DNA of 64,000 bases, taken from Paenibacillus nasutitermitis. Its GTDB lineage: Bacteria; Bacillota; Bacilli; Paenibacillales; Paenibacillaceae. The stretch spans positions 124,001 to 188,000 of the forward strand of contig NZ_BMHP01000003.1 in assembly GCF_014641075.1 (NCBI RefSeq). Reading direction: 5' to 3'. Positions 27,742 to 35,337 of this stretch are shown in pieces. The translations under genes were made by a program, and so were the position numbers. A model generated the notes under the pieces. That model saw only the letters and a program-made list of their open reading frames with translations, made no database searches and was not told where the DNA came from. Within the stretch, counting starts at the first letter, position 1. Each line of letters begins with the position of its first letter.

Positions 27742-28491
27742 TTGGATTATGGTTTGAATGGAAAGGTCGTTTTGGTTACCGGAGGCTCGCGAGGAATCGG
27801 TAAAGCATCCGCCGTAAAATTCGCCGAAGAAGGCGCCCGCGTCTTTATTACTTATTCTACTAACCGTGACCTGGCTTGCTTGACAGTTGACGAAATCCAG
27901 CAGTCTGGCGGATTCTGCAAAGCGCTGCAACTATCTTTGGATAATCGGCAAAGCATTGATACTGCCATCGAACAAATAAATAAAGAGAATAATCAGCTGG
28001 ATGTACTCGTAAATAACGCTGTATTCTGGGGAGAGGAAACATCTATAGAAGATAGTTCGAGTGAGCGTTGGTTTTCCGTTATCGATCAGACCGTTAAAGG
28101 AACATATCTGATTACGAGAGCGGCTGTTCCACTAATGAAACAAGGGAAATGGGGCCGGCTTATCCATATTTCCTCCAGTTTGGTTCGGGACGGTAAACCA
28201 AATGAAACGGCAAATCTCACAAGTAAAGCGGCTTTGCACGGGTTCAGCCGGTCCTTGGCGGTAGAATTGGCGACTGATGGCATTTACTCCAATGTGGTAA
28301 TCCCTGAGTTAACACTTTCAGAGTGGGTATCCAACGTTTTTCCGTCGAATGTGCTGGATGGATACGCTCAATCTTTTCCGACAAGAAGACTGGGTACCCC
28401 GGAAGATGTCGCCAACCTGATTGTTTACTTGGGCTCGGCAGCCAATAGTTTTGTCAATGGGGAAGAGATCCGTGTCACAGGTGGAAAATGA
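27742..28491 (+). CDS. Short-chain dehydrogenase/reductase
   Basis: A classical SDR of 249 residues: cofactor motif TGGSRGIGK at residues 13-21, LVNNAVFW (NNAG-like) and an ISSS strand. The usual YxxxK catalytic motif is replaced: the expected Tyr region reads NETANLTSKAALHGF, where Lys is present but the Tyr position is Leu/Asn, so the catalytic competence is questionable. C-terminus INGEE-like NGEEIRVTGG is intact. TTG at 27742 is chosen because AGGAG ends eight bases upstream; the GTG at 27733 overlaps that site. Second gene of the MarR-controlled operon. Confidence 0.85.
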   Translation: MDYGLNGKVVLVTGGSRGIGKASAVKFAEEGARVFITYSTNRDLACLTVDEIQQSGGFCKALQLSLDNRQSIDTAIEQINKENNQLDVLVNNAVFWGEETSIEDSSSERWFSVIDQTVKGTYLITRAAVPLMKQGKWGRLIHISSSLVRDGKPNETANLTSKAALHGFSRSLAVELATDGIYSNVVIPELTLSEWVSNVFPSNVLDGYAQSFPTRRLGTPEDVANLIVYLGSAANSFVNGEEIRVTGGK

Positions 28492-28503
28492 AAGGGGAAA
28501 CAA

Positions 28504-29205
28504 ATGATGAATAGCGGAGTAAGAGATCCCTTGGAGAAAATAAATCTGATAACTGGTTCAATAAGCGCCATTGCTGGCGGGCTCGGGTATTTGCTGCTGG
28601 GATTCGCCCATGGTGATATGCCCAGCGATCCCCTGCAAGCTCTCCAACATGTCAGTCATAATGAAAATTGGCAGCTGATTCATATCAGCACTATCCTCTC
28701 CGTTTTACTATGGGTAGTTGCCTTTATCTGCTTGGCTCATTCCCTCCGTACCAGAGCTGCAGCTTCGATGTTCGGAAAGTTGTCCGTCGCCAGCATTACT
28801 ATCGGAGCCGCAATATTCGCTATCGATTACGCCATAGACGGGCACACCTTACCGGCTTTGGCCAGAGCCTATGAAGCGGCTAGTTCATCGGCTGATAAAG
28901 AGAGAATTTATAACGCATTCTATACTCTGTTCTCCGGATTAGGGGCTACCTTCCCGCTCTATATCGGCTTTTTGTTTGGGTTGCCGTTCTTACTGGCAGG
29001 AATCGCTGTTAGCTGCAGTAAGCTATTCCCAAGATGGCTAGGCTGGATTGCAGTGATAGGTGGATTAGGTAATTTCATCGCGGGTTTTACGATGTTTATT
29101 GATCGACCTATCATACCGGAAGAAATGGTCTTCGGGGGATTCGGGCTGATCCTCAATATTTGGCTGGTAGTAATAGGAATTCTTATGTGGAGAAAGAACA
29201 AGTGA
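28504..29205 (+). CDS. Hypothetical multi-pass membrane protein (DUF4386-like)
   Basis: 233 residues with about six hydrophobic helices, including ITGSISAIAGGLGYLLLGFA, WQLIHISTILSVLLWVVAFI and FPLYIGFLFGLPFLLAGIAV. The pattern resembles DUF4386-type membrane proteins, for which no function is known. It starts 12 bases after the SDR gene behind AAAGGGG, making it the last gene of the MarR-linked cassette. Confidence 0.7.
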   Translation: MMNSGVRDPLEKINLITGSISAIAGGLGYLLLGFAHGDMPSDPLQALQHVSHNENWQLIHISTILSVLLWVVAFICLAHSLRTRAAASMFGKLSVASITIGAAIFAIDYAIDGHTLPALARAYEAASSSADKERIYNAFYTLFSGLGATFPLYIGFLFGLPFLLAGIAVSCSKLFPRWLGWIAVIGGLGNFIAGFTMFIDRPIIPEEMVFGGFGLILNIWLVVIGILMWRKNK

Positions 29206-29419
29206 TTCCTCATCGCAAGACAAATTTGAGCCAAATTAACATATGCCCGCAGTCGGAATGACTGTTTAAAAAGAATTGAAGCATGTTTGGTTGGGTATCC
29301 TCAGTATTTTTTGATGTGGCATCACTGAACAGGTGCAATCAAGTCGTTTCGCTAACGCAGAACAATAGTTTAAAGAACCAGGAGCAGTTTGCTGTCGGCA
29401 ATTGCTCCATTTTTATTAA

Positions 29420-30148
29420 CTATAAATGAGCAAAAATGGATACAGAAAATTCCAGTGGTAGTTAAGCCAATTTAAACTTTTCACCGAACAGCGTGAAAAG
29501 GAATACCGTTCGTTTACGTATCCAGAGAAATATCCGTGCATAAAAAAGCACGAAGGGCTTTGGGCTCTCCAAACGCTTGCTCCGGCCAACATAGGAGAAC
29601 CACGGCATTTTCAATGTCATTTAAGGCGCCCTCATAACGGTACGTCCAGTACGAAGTCCCGTTCACGGTCACGAGGCGAACGTCTTCTTTGCGGATATAA
29701 GCGGCAAAGTCCTGTACCGAAATGCGGATGCCTTGCGGATAGATGATCCGATAGGTGGTAGCCTGCGGCAGCATAGCTGTCGATCACATGCGCACAGGTA
29801 AACCAGGTATCGACCAGCACATAGCCACCATGAAGCGGAAGCGTAGCGGCCGTATCGCACACGTGATCGATTTTTGTATAGACCGTGCCATCGAGCCGCG
29901 TTTTCGTTTTGTCATACAAATCAATGGAATGAATGAGTGAGTGACCGGCTTGGAAAAATAGAGCGGCAACCGGTGTTGCAGCAAATAGTTGCGCAGCGTG
30001 GCATGATCGGGTACGATGGCGGTATGAGACAGCGATTTCTCCTCGTGTAAAAATGCGTTGTGGTGACTACTTTTTACCACAAGGAGATCGCTTTGTCTCT
30101 ATTCTTTTGATTTTACAGTTTACTGGAAGCGAATATGCTCATTTATAG
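29420..30148 (-). mobile_element. Right IS copy (internally deleted DDE-transposase element)
   Basis: Bounded by perfect 13-bp terminal inverted repeats CTATAAATGAGCA (29420-29432) and its complement (30136-30148). At 729 bp it is too short for the complete transposase; it keeps the end of an N-terminal/other segment (LFLHEEKSLSH-like sequence near 30040) joined to the C-terminal part, with frameshifts. It lies in opposite orientation to the copy at 25650-26204. Confidence 0.8.
29500..30115 (-). pseudogene. Transposase pseudogene of the right IS copy
   Basis: Three overlapping frames together give HATLRNYLLQHRLPLYFSKP, then SLIHSIDLYDKTKTRLDGTV, GGYVLVDTWFTCAHVIDSYA, IYPQGIRISVQDFAAYIRKE and GALNDIENAVVLLCWPEQAF. 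At least two frameshifts (near 29920 and 29760) break the gene. It is slightly more complete than the left copy. The sequence fits an IS4-like DDE transposase; no active copy is present in the window. Confidence 0.75.
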
Positions 30149-30155
30149 ATTATAG
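30149..30155. repeat. Right copy of 7-bp target-site duplication (ATTATAG)
   Basis: Matches 25643-25649 exactly and directly abuts the outer terminal inverted repeat of the right IS copy. The sequence that follows (AATAAAGAGATGATAAAGC) resembles the region upstream of the second isomerase copy near 32118, which supports this as the original, uninterrupted upstream sequence. Confidence 0.65.
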
Positions 30156-30164
30156 AATAAAGAG

Positions 30165-31160
30165 ATGATAAAGCAGCTATACAGCAGCTATATTTGCGGT
30201 ATAGTCGTTAGGGAACAGAATTCGTTTGGAAAGGGGAATTACTATGGAAGTTGGCGTCATTCACACGATTCAACCGGTTCATCGGAAAATATGTTTAACC
30301 CTGTCAGCGAGTTTGGGCTTACGGTATGTCAGCTCTGCTGCTGGGACACCACGTATGCGACACCTGAGATAGCCGAGCGCGTCATCAGGGAGGCCAAGGA
30401 AGCCAATGTACGGATATGCGCATTCTGGGCAGGCGTGCCTGGCCCGCAGCATTGGAACTTCACCGAGGGGCCGGTTACACTCGGCCTGGTTCCGCAGGCA
30501 TACCGTGCTGAACTGGTCAAAGCGCTGAAGCAATGGGCCGATTTTGCCCAATGGATTGGAGCGCCCGCCATTATCACGCATTGCGGCTTTATTCCCGAGA
30601 ATCTGACGGACCCGGAATATCCGGCCGTAGTTGAAGCGATCCGCGAGGTAGCGCTTTATTGCGAGAGCAAAGGAATCGGCCTCTGGTTTGAGACGGGACA
30701 GGAAACGCCTATTGTCCTGCTGCGCACGATTGAACGTGTTGGCACACCCAATCTGGGCATCAATATGGATCCGGCGAATTTGATTTTGTACGGCAAAGGT
30801 AACCCGATCGATGCGCTGGATGTATTCGGACGGTACGTCCGCAACATTCATGTCAAAGACGGCATGTATCCGACGGATGGGGATCATTTGGGCGAGGAAG
30901 TTAGGGCAGGCGAAGGCAAGGTCGAGTTTCCTCTCTTTATAAGCAAGCTCAAGCAAATCGGCTTTACCGGGGAATTGATTATTGAACGCGAAATATCCGG
31001 CCAGGAGCAGCATGATGATATCCGCAGAACGATGGTGGATTTGCAGACTTGGCTGCAAGCGTGACGATAGCGGTGTGCTGTCCATCAGGATTACATATAT
31101 AGTCTACACAGCTGCCCTCCATAAGCCGGACTGGTTTGTGGATGGCAGCTGTGGCTATCA
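30165..31160 (+). repeat. First copy of a 1-kb direct duplication (sugar isomerase gene and flanks)
   Basis: This segment matches 32125-33122 throughout, including the upstream GCGGTATAGTC tract, the ribosome binding site and the downstream hairpin region, with scattered substitutions at roughly one base in ten. The similarity stops sharply after GTGGCTATCAG in both copies. The level of divergence means an old duplication or two separate acquisitions rather than a recent event. Confidence 0.85.
30244..31064 (+). pseudogene. Sugar phosphate isomerase/epimerase, copy 1, frameshifted near the start
   Basis: Compared with the intact copy at 32205, this copy has lost one base between 30277 and 30278 (CCGGTTCATCGG against CCGGATTCATCGG), so the ATG at 30244, which has the good AAAGGGG site, runs out of frame after 11 codons. 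The remaining frame is intact and near identical in protein sequence (metal-site motifs FETGQET, NMDPAN, IIERE). Internal initiation at ATG 30291 would lack the first beta strand of the TIM barrel. Probably inactive, though the conserved frame downstream suggests the loss is recent. The composite IS inserted 90 bases upstream of it. Confidence 0.75.
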
Positions 31161-31230
31161 GCTCCTGCATAATCGATGCGCTTGTTCCGCCAGATGCTCC
31201 AACAACAATAGCTTTTTTCAGGGGTATCAA
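31160..31230 (-). pseudogene. N-terminal fragment of a Rossmann-fold (NAD(P)-binding) protein
   Basis: A TTG at 31230 opens a frame reading IPLKKAIVVGASGGTSASIM, a clear nucleotide-binding beta-alpha start with GxSGGTxxxI, which then runs into the boundary of the duplicated isomerase segment at about 31160 and loses protein character. The rest of the gene is gone. It looks cut off by the event that brought in the duplicated segment. Confidence 0.45.
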
Positions 31231-31262
31231 CCTCTCTTCCTCAACTTGTTATGGATCAATCA

Positions 31263-31442
31263 CTAACTCGCTCCCCGGAAAGCATCCAGCACCATCTGGC
31301 AGACATTCCGGAATCCGTCTCTCATATCGGAATTGAATTTGTGGAGCAATGAATGCGAAACGGCAGGTCGCTGCTCGGAGGCAATCACTACGAAGTTTAA
31401 CGTTGTAACTCCCGGCTGAATGGCATCTCCTTCTGGCAGCAT
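31263..31442 (-). pseudogene. C-terminal fragment of an unidentified protein
   Basis: A frame without a start region reads LPEGDAIQPGVTTLNFVVIA, SEQRPAVSHSLLHKFNSDMR and DGFRNVCQMVLDAFRGAS before a stop at 31263. An in-frame stop lies immediately upstream of the readable part, so only the tail of a gene remains. The helical character and its position just upstream of an oxidoreductase start would fit the tail of a TetR-type regulator, but this is a guess. Confidence 0.35.
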
Positions 31443-31463
31443 AACCGCTTCTTTCTATCGTGT

Positions 31464-32024
31464 TTATTTCACAAAACCCAGCTTGTTTATTAAAGATGCA
31501 TACATCTCTGCTTTTTTCTCAATCGTGATCTCTCCAAGAATGGTATACTCATCCCCATATATATCGGAAGTCTCTAACTTATCCCTCATCTTATCCAGGT
31601 ACTCCTCAACCTTCATGATGAGTCTGGCCGGATTCCCCGCGACCACACATCCCTCCGGAACAGACTTGGTCACAACAGATCCGGCGGCTACAATCGAGCT
31701 CTGGCCAATCGTCACACCCGGCATAACAATGGCCCTTGCCCCAATAAAAACATTGTCTTCTATCACAATGCTTCCGACTTTAGCATAATTCAAACGGCGT
31801 TTGGTGCTTGCATCATGCGCCAATAAATAAGCTTGCGGAGCGATCGTAACATTATCACCGATGCTGATGAGCCAGCAATGGGAATAATCAAATGTAACCT
31901 GCGGCTGGATGGAGCAGTTTTTCCCCACTTTCATTCCCAATTTCATATAATCCTCTAGCCATATTTCATCCAAAAGGTACTTTCTGATTCGGGCTTTGAT
32001 AAAATACAACACTTTTTTGATCAT
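31464..32024 (-). CDS. Acyltransferase with left-handed beta-helix (hexapeptide repeats)
   Basis: A 186-residue protein with isoleucine-patch hexapeptides (VTIAPQAYLLAH, SIVIEDNVFIGARAIVMPGV, SSIVAAGSVVTKSV, GCVVAGNPARLI), the signature of CysE/LacA/WbbJ-type O-acetyltransferases. The catalytic His is likely in LAHDASTKRR. Substrate is probably a sugar hydroxyl in a surface polysaccharide. ATG at 32024 follows GGAGGGGGCAGGT. It sits between the two isomerase copies. Confidence 0.88.
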   Translation of the reverse strand: MIKKVLYFIKARIRKYLLDEIWLEDYMKLGMKVGKNCSIQPQVTFDYSHCWLISIGDNVTIAPQAYLLAHDASTKRRLNYAKVGSIVIEDNVFIGARAIVMPGVTIGQSSIVAAGSVVTKSVPEGCVVAGNPARLIMKVEEYLDKMRDKLETSDIYGDEYTILGEITIEKKAEMYASLINKLGFVK

Positions 32025-32204
32025 TTTATTACCTGCCCCCTCCGTTCGTTATTAAGAACATTATACCAACAGAAAAGAGGGCTGTCTGCTTCCGATTCTT
32101 TATTTTGATTTTTATAATAAAGTGGAGCATAAAGCTGCTGCGCAGCAGTAATAATTGCGGTATAGTCATTAGGTGACCGAATTCGTTTTGAAAGGGGAAT
32201 TTCT

Positions 32205-33026
32205 ATGGAAATTGGCGTCATTCACACGATTCAACCGGATTCATCGGAAAATATGTTTAATCCTGTCAGCGAATTTGGGCTTACGGTATGCCAGCTTTGC
32301 TGTTGGGACACTACGTATGCGACACCCGAGATGGCCGAGCGCGTCATCAGGGAAGCTAAGGAAGCCAATGTGCGGATATGCGCATTCTGGGCAGGCGTGC
32401 CAGGCCCGCAGCAATGGAACTTCACCGAGGGGCCGGTGACACTCGGACTGGTTCCGCAGGCGTACCGCGCCGAACGGGTCAAAGCTTTGAAGCAATGGGC
32501 CGATTTTGCCCAGTGGATCGGAGCTCCCGCCATCATCACGCATTGCGGCTTTATTCCCGAGAATCTGACGGACCCGGAATATCCGGCCGTAGTCGAGGCG
32601 ATCCGCGAGGTTGCGCTTTATTGCGAGAGCAAAGGAATCGGCTTCTGGTTTGAGACCGGTCAGGAAACGCCTATTGTCCTGCTGCGCACGATTGAACGTG
32701 TCGGCACATCCAATCTGGGCATCAATATGGATCCGGCGAATTTGGTTTTGTACGGCAAAGGCAATCCGATCGATGCGCTGGATGTATTTGGACGGTACGT
32801 CCGCAATATTCATGTCAAAGACGGCATGTATCCGACGGACGGAGATCATTTGGGCAAGGAAGTAAGGGCAGGCGAAGGCAAAGTCGAGTTTCCCCTCTTC
32901 ATGAGCAGGCTCAAGCAAATCGGCTTTACCGGTGAACTGATTATTGAACGCGAAATTTCCGGCCAGGAGCAGAAGGATGATATACGCAGGACGATGACGG
33001 ATTTGCAGACCTGGCTGCAAGCATGA
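32205..33026 (+). CDS. Sugar phosphate isomerase/epimerase family protein
   Basis: A 273-residue TIM-barrel protein of the xylose-isomerase-like/AP-endonuclease-2 family. Likely divalent-metal ligands are in FETGQET (Glu), NMDPANL (Asp), RNIHVKD (His) and LIIERE (Glu). Such enzymes isomerise or epimerise keto sugars and often act with Gfo/Idh/MocA dehydrogenases. ATG at 32205 follows GAAAGGGG. No partner gene is adjacent; the TetR gene faces it. Specific substrate unknown. Confidence 0.88.
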   Translation: MEIGVIHTIQPDSSENMFNPVSEFGLTVCQLCCWDTTYATPEMAERVIREAKEANVRICAFWAGVPGPQQWNFTEGPVTLGLVPQAYRAERVKALKQWADFAQWIGAPAIITHCGFIPENLTDPEYPAVVEAIREVALYCESKGIGFWFETGQETPIVLLRTIERVGTSNLGINMDPANLVLYGKGNPIDALDVFGRYVRNIHVKDGMYPTDGDHLGKEVRAGEGKVEFPLFMSRLKQIGFTGELIIEREISGQEQKDDIRRTMTDLQTWLQA

Positions 33027-33068
33027 CGATAGCGATGTGCTATCCATCAGGATTGTCTATATAACTTG

Positions 33069-33116
33069 CACAGCTGCCATCCGACAAGCCAGTCTGGTTT
33101 GCGGATGGCAGCTGTG
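33069..33116. other. Long hairpin downstream of the isomerase gene
   Basis: CACAGCTGCCATCCG (33069-33083) and its exact complement (33102-33116) form a 15-bp stem with an 18-base loop. There is no T-run, so it could be a transcript-stabilising structure or an inefficient terminator between the converging isomerase and TetR genes. The copy at 31111-31153 has mismatches. Confidence 0.5.
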
Positions 33117-33131
33117 GCTATCAGCCGATGA

Positions 33132-33725
33132 TCATGGGTTTTGGCTTCTGAATCCTTCCAGCAATAACGATATCACGGCCTTCGTTTCCTCCAGGGCCTG
33201 TGGGTGATCCGGATTGTGGGCATTCCACAACGTGATTTCATTCAGAGCGCCAGAGATTAAGTGCGTCATGGCATCGATGGAAACCGGTTTGAGGAAGCCT
33301 TTCTGTTTCATGACAAGAAGCTGTTCGCGCAAAGAGCGCATGGAATTTTTCTCATCCAACGAACGCCAGACTTCCCACCCTAACACAGCAGGACCGTCAA
33401 TAAGCATGATCCGCTTGTTTTGATTCTCCACTGCGGCAGCTACGAATGCGCAGCATCCAATCTCCAGTTGTTCCCAGACATCCCCGCTCTTCGAAGCCTC
33501 CTGTTCCACCCGTTCCGCCACTGCTTGGTGGGCGGATTCAAATACGATGCGAAACAGCCCCTTCTTATTGCGAAAATGATGATATACCGCTCCCCGGGTT
33601 AACTGCGCCTCGTGAACAATCGATTCCAATGCCGCATCCGCATACCCATATTCCGTAAAATGTGTTCTGGCAATTTCGATCAGCTTGCGAATCGTTTCAT
33701 TGGTTTCTGCTTTGTTTTTTTTCAT
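33132..33725 (-). CDS. TetR/AcrR family transcriptional regulator
   Basis: About 197 residues. The N-terminal helix-turn-helix is typical (ARTHFTEYGYADAALESIVH, then LTRGAVYHHFRNKKGLF). It is encoded seven bases after the VOC gene stop, in the same direction, with AGGAG inside the end of that gene; ATG 33725 is chosen over ATG 33752, which would overlap the VOC gene and precede the ribosome binding site. The perfect palindrome at 34227-34247 upstream of the VOC gene is the probable autoregulatory operator. Confidence 0.9.
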   Translation of the reverse strand: MKKNKAETNETIRKLIEIARTHFTEYGYADAALESIVHEAQLTRGAVYHHFRNKKGLFRIVFESAHQAVAERVEQEASKSGDVWEQLEIGCCAFVAAAVENQNKRIMLIDGPAVLGWEVWRSLDEKNSMRSLREQLLVMKQKGFLKPVSIDAMTHLISGALNEITLWNAHNPDHPQALEETKAVISLLLEGFRSQNP

Positions 33726-33732
33726 CCCGCAT

Positions 33733-34188
33733 TCATGCTCCTGTTTGTCCATCCTCTGTTTTGGTCCAAATATCCTCCGTGTATTGACTACTGAAGGATT
33801 CCGCAGGTGGAATGATCGCGATAATATCGATTAATATCCCATTAGGATCGCTGGTAATGAAGTGCCGTTGTCCGAAATCTTCATCCCGAATATCCAACTG
33901 CAGCGGAAGCTTGGCCGTTCGAATCAGCCGGTCGTATTCCGCATCCGCATCCTCCACTTCAAAGTTCAGAACCAATCCGCTCGTCCCCTTACCAAACGGA
34001 ACTGGCAGAGTGGGGTGAGAAGCGTCAAGAACAGCCAACTCGAAGGGTAGCACGCTGCTGGTCATCTTGAGGCTGACATACCAGTCGGTTTCAAATACCG
34101 GCTCAAAACCGAAATGCTCCCTGTAGAATGCGGATGTAACCGCGACTTGTTCAGTCAGAATAACGGGATAAAAGCTGTTTACTTTCAT
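33733..34188 (-). CDS. VOC family (glyoxalase/bleomycin-resistance-like) protein
   Basis: A 151-residue protein with two beta-alpha-beta-beta-beta units, beginning [20 protein letters not shown] and with [20 protein letters not shown] in the second half, as in glyoxalase-fold dioxygenases and resistance proteins. It heads an operon with the TetR regulator, so it probably handles the TetR ligand or a stress metabolite. ATG at 34188 follows GGGAGG by nine bases. Confidence 0.88.
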   Translation of the reverse strand: MKVNSFYPVILTEQVAVTSAFYREHFGFEPVFETDWYVSLKMTSSVLPFELAVLDASHPTLPVPFGKGTSGLVLNFEVEDADAEYDRLIRTAKLPLQLDIRDEDFGQRHFITSDPNGILIDIIAIIPPAESFSSQYTEDIWTKTEDGQTGA

Positions 34189-34226
34189 AATAGATACCTC
34201 CCAGACTGGAATTTAAAACCACTTTA

Positions 34227-34247
34227 ACATACATACAGTATGTATGT
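34227..34247. promoter_or_regulatory. Putative TetR operator
   Basis: ACATACATA (34227-34235) and TATGTATGT (34239-34247) are perfect 9-bp arms with CAG between them, 39 bases upstream of the VOC start. Arm length and symmetry fit a TetR/AcrR dimer site. Confidence 0.65.
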
Positions 34248-34282
34248 AAATGCCCCATATCGTATCAGCGGGATTTAATGAT

Positions 34283-34311
34283 AAAAAAGCCGATCCACGA
34301 AGACCGGCTTT
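34283..34311 (-). terminator. Leftward intrinsic terminator of the phosphotransferase gene
   Basis: AAAAGCCG and CGGCTTTT (34285-34312 region) form an 8-bp stem followed, reading leftward, by T6. It lies 50 bases after the stop codon of the APH-like gene and before the VOC/TetR promoter. Confidence 0.75.
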
Positions 34312-34361
34312 TGTGTATTTTATGGATCCTGGCGGGATCGCCGCGAGCCTCTCCCAGCGTC

Positions 34362-35306
34362 CTAGCCGTCCATCCCTTCAAGTTCTTTCATCAAACTGCT
34401 AAGGGTGCCAGCTCTTTCCACCGGTGACTGGATATCGAATAACAACTGTTCGAGCCATTCCCAGATATCCTCCAGTTTCCGTCTGATCTGATAGAAAAGC
34501 AGTGCATTTGGGTTCAAGGAAAACCCTGGGTGGGATTTGCGATAACTATCCATGAACTCATTATAGTAGGGACTGTCCGTCAAGAACATAAGATCTGCTT
34601 CCACAGGAGCCAGCTTCAGCCCTTCCCAGTCAATCAGGTTCAGCTGCCTGCCCGTTTGCATCAAGTTCCAGTTATGGATATCTGTATGACATAGCGCCAT
34701 CGGTACATGGCTGTTTTTCAAGCCTGCAGACAGATGATCCATGCGGACAATCAGGCGATGAAGTATTTCCTTATACGGATCTATCTGTTTTTTCAGATCG
34801 TCCGCAAGCCGGTCGTATCCCTCGTCTAACATATTTTGCAGCAGCGGGGCAAAAGGAACCTCAAAGCTTTCCTTCAAACCGTCGGTTTCCACCGGTATTT
34901 CGCTGCCGTATTTATGAAGCTCCGAGACGATCACGGCCAGTTGTGAAATTTGATTTTCCGTCAGGTCGCTGCCACCAATGGTTTCCCCCTCTATGTATTC
35001 ATAAAGTAGATAAATCCCATCGTCATCCTCGCATTTGTAATTGCCGTTCCTTGTCACCAGCGGCACGGGGATTTTACCCGCAAGCACTGTATGCTGCCCG
35101 AGCCATTGGAGGACAGGGATATACTTATCGATGAGGGCCGTCCATTTTGGAGTGGATGCTCTCGATTTTTCGTACATCTTCAGAAAGTAAGAGCGATTAT
35201 TTCCGGCTGCCTTGTAAGCGAGTGCCGCCCATCCACCCATCTGAGCGGTAATGACCATATTTTCCAGGCCATAATGCTTCTCAAGAATGGTTTTCAGCTC
35301 ATCCAT
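34362..35306 (-). CDS. Aminoglycoside phosphotransferase-like kinase
   Basis: A 314-residue protein kinase-fold enzyme of the APH/choline-kinase superfamily. Visible are the ATP-lysine region (NNRSYFLKMYEKS), the hinge (IYLLYEYIEGETIGG), the catalytic loop ALCHTDIHNWNLM with Asp acting as base, and the metal-binding LIDWEGLKLAPVEADLMFL. Such proteins phosphorylate aminoglycosides, macrolides, homoserine, spectinomycin or small metabolites; the target here is not deducible. ATG at 35306 follows AGGTGA; the frame to 35414 overlaps the end of the GGDEF gene and is not used. Confidence 0.85.
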   Translation of the reverse strand: MDELKTILEKHYGLENMVITAQMGGWAALAYKAAGNNRSYFLKMYEKSRASTPKWTALIDKYIPVLQWLGQHTVLAGKIPVPLVTRNGNYKCEDDDGIYLLYEYIEGETIGGSDLTENQISQLAVIVSELHKYGSEIPVETDGLKESFEVPFAPLLQNMLDEGYDRLADDLKKQIDPYKEILHRLIVRMDHLSAGLKNSHVPMALCHTDIHNWNLMQTGRQLNLIDWEGLKLAPVEADLMFLTDSPYYNEFMDSYRKSHPGFSLNPNALLFYQIRRKLEDIWEWLEQLLFDIQSPVERAGTLSSLMKELEGMDG

Positions 35307-35337
35307 CGGCTCACCTGCTGCCCCATAAAGTTTGCAA

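Larger units (their letters stand above)
32125..33122 (+). repeat. Second copy of the 1-kb direct duplication
   Basis: Counterpart of 30165-31160; includes the intact isomerase gene and the downstream hairpin at 33069-33116. Both copies are in the same orientation, so recombination between them would delete the acyltransferase. Confidence 0.85.

Noticed and set aside
30279-31085. 268-codon minus-strand open frame, repeated at 32241-33047
   Set aside because: Antisense of the two isomerase copies. Conservation between copies follows from the duplication and not from coding in this frame.
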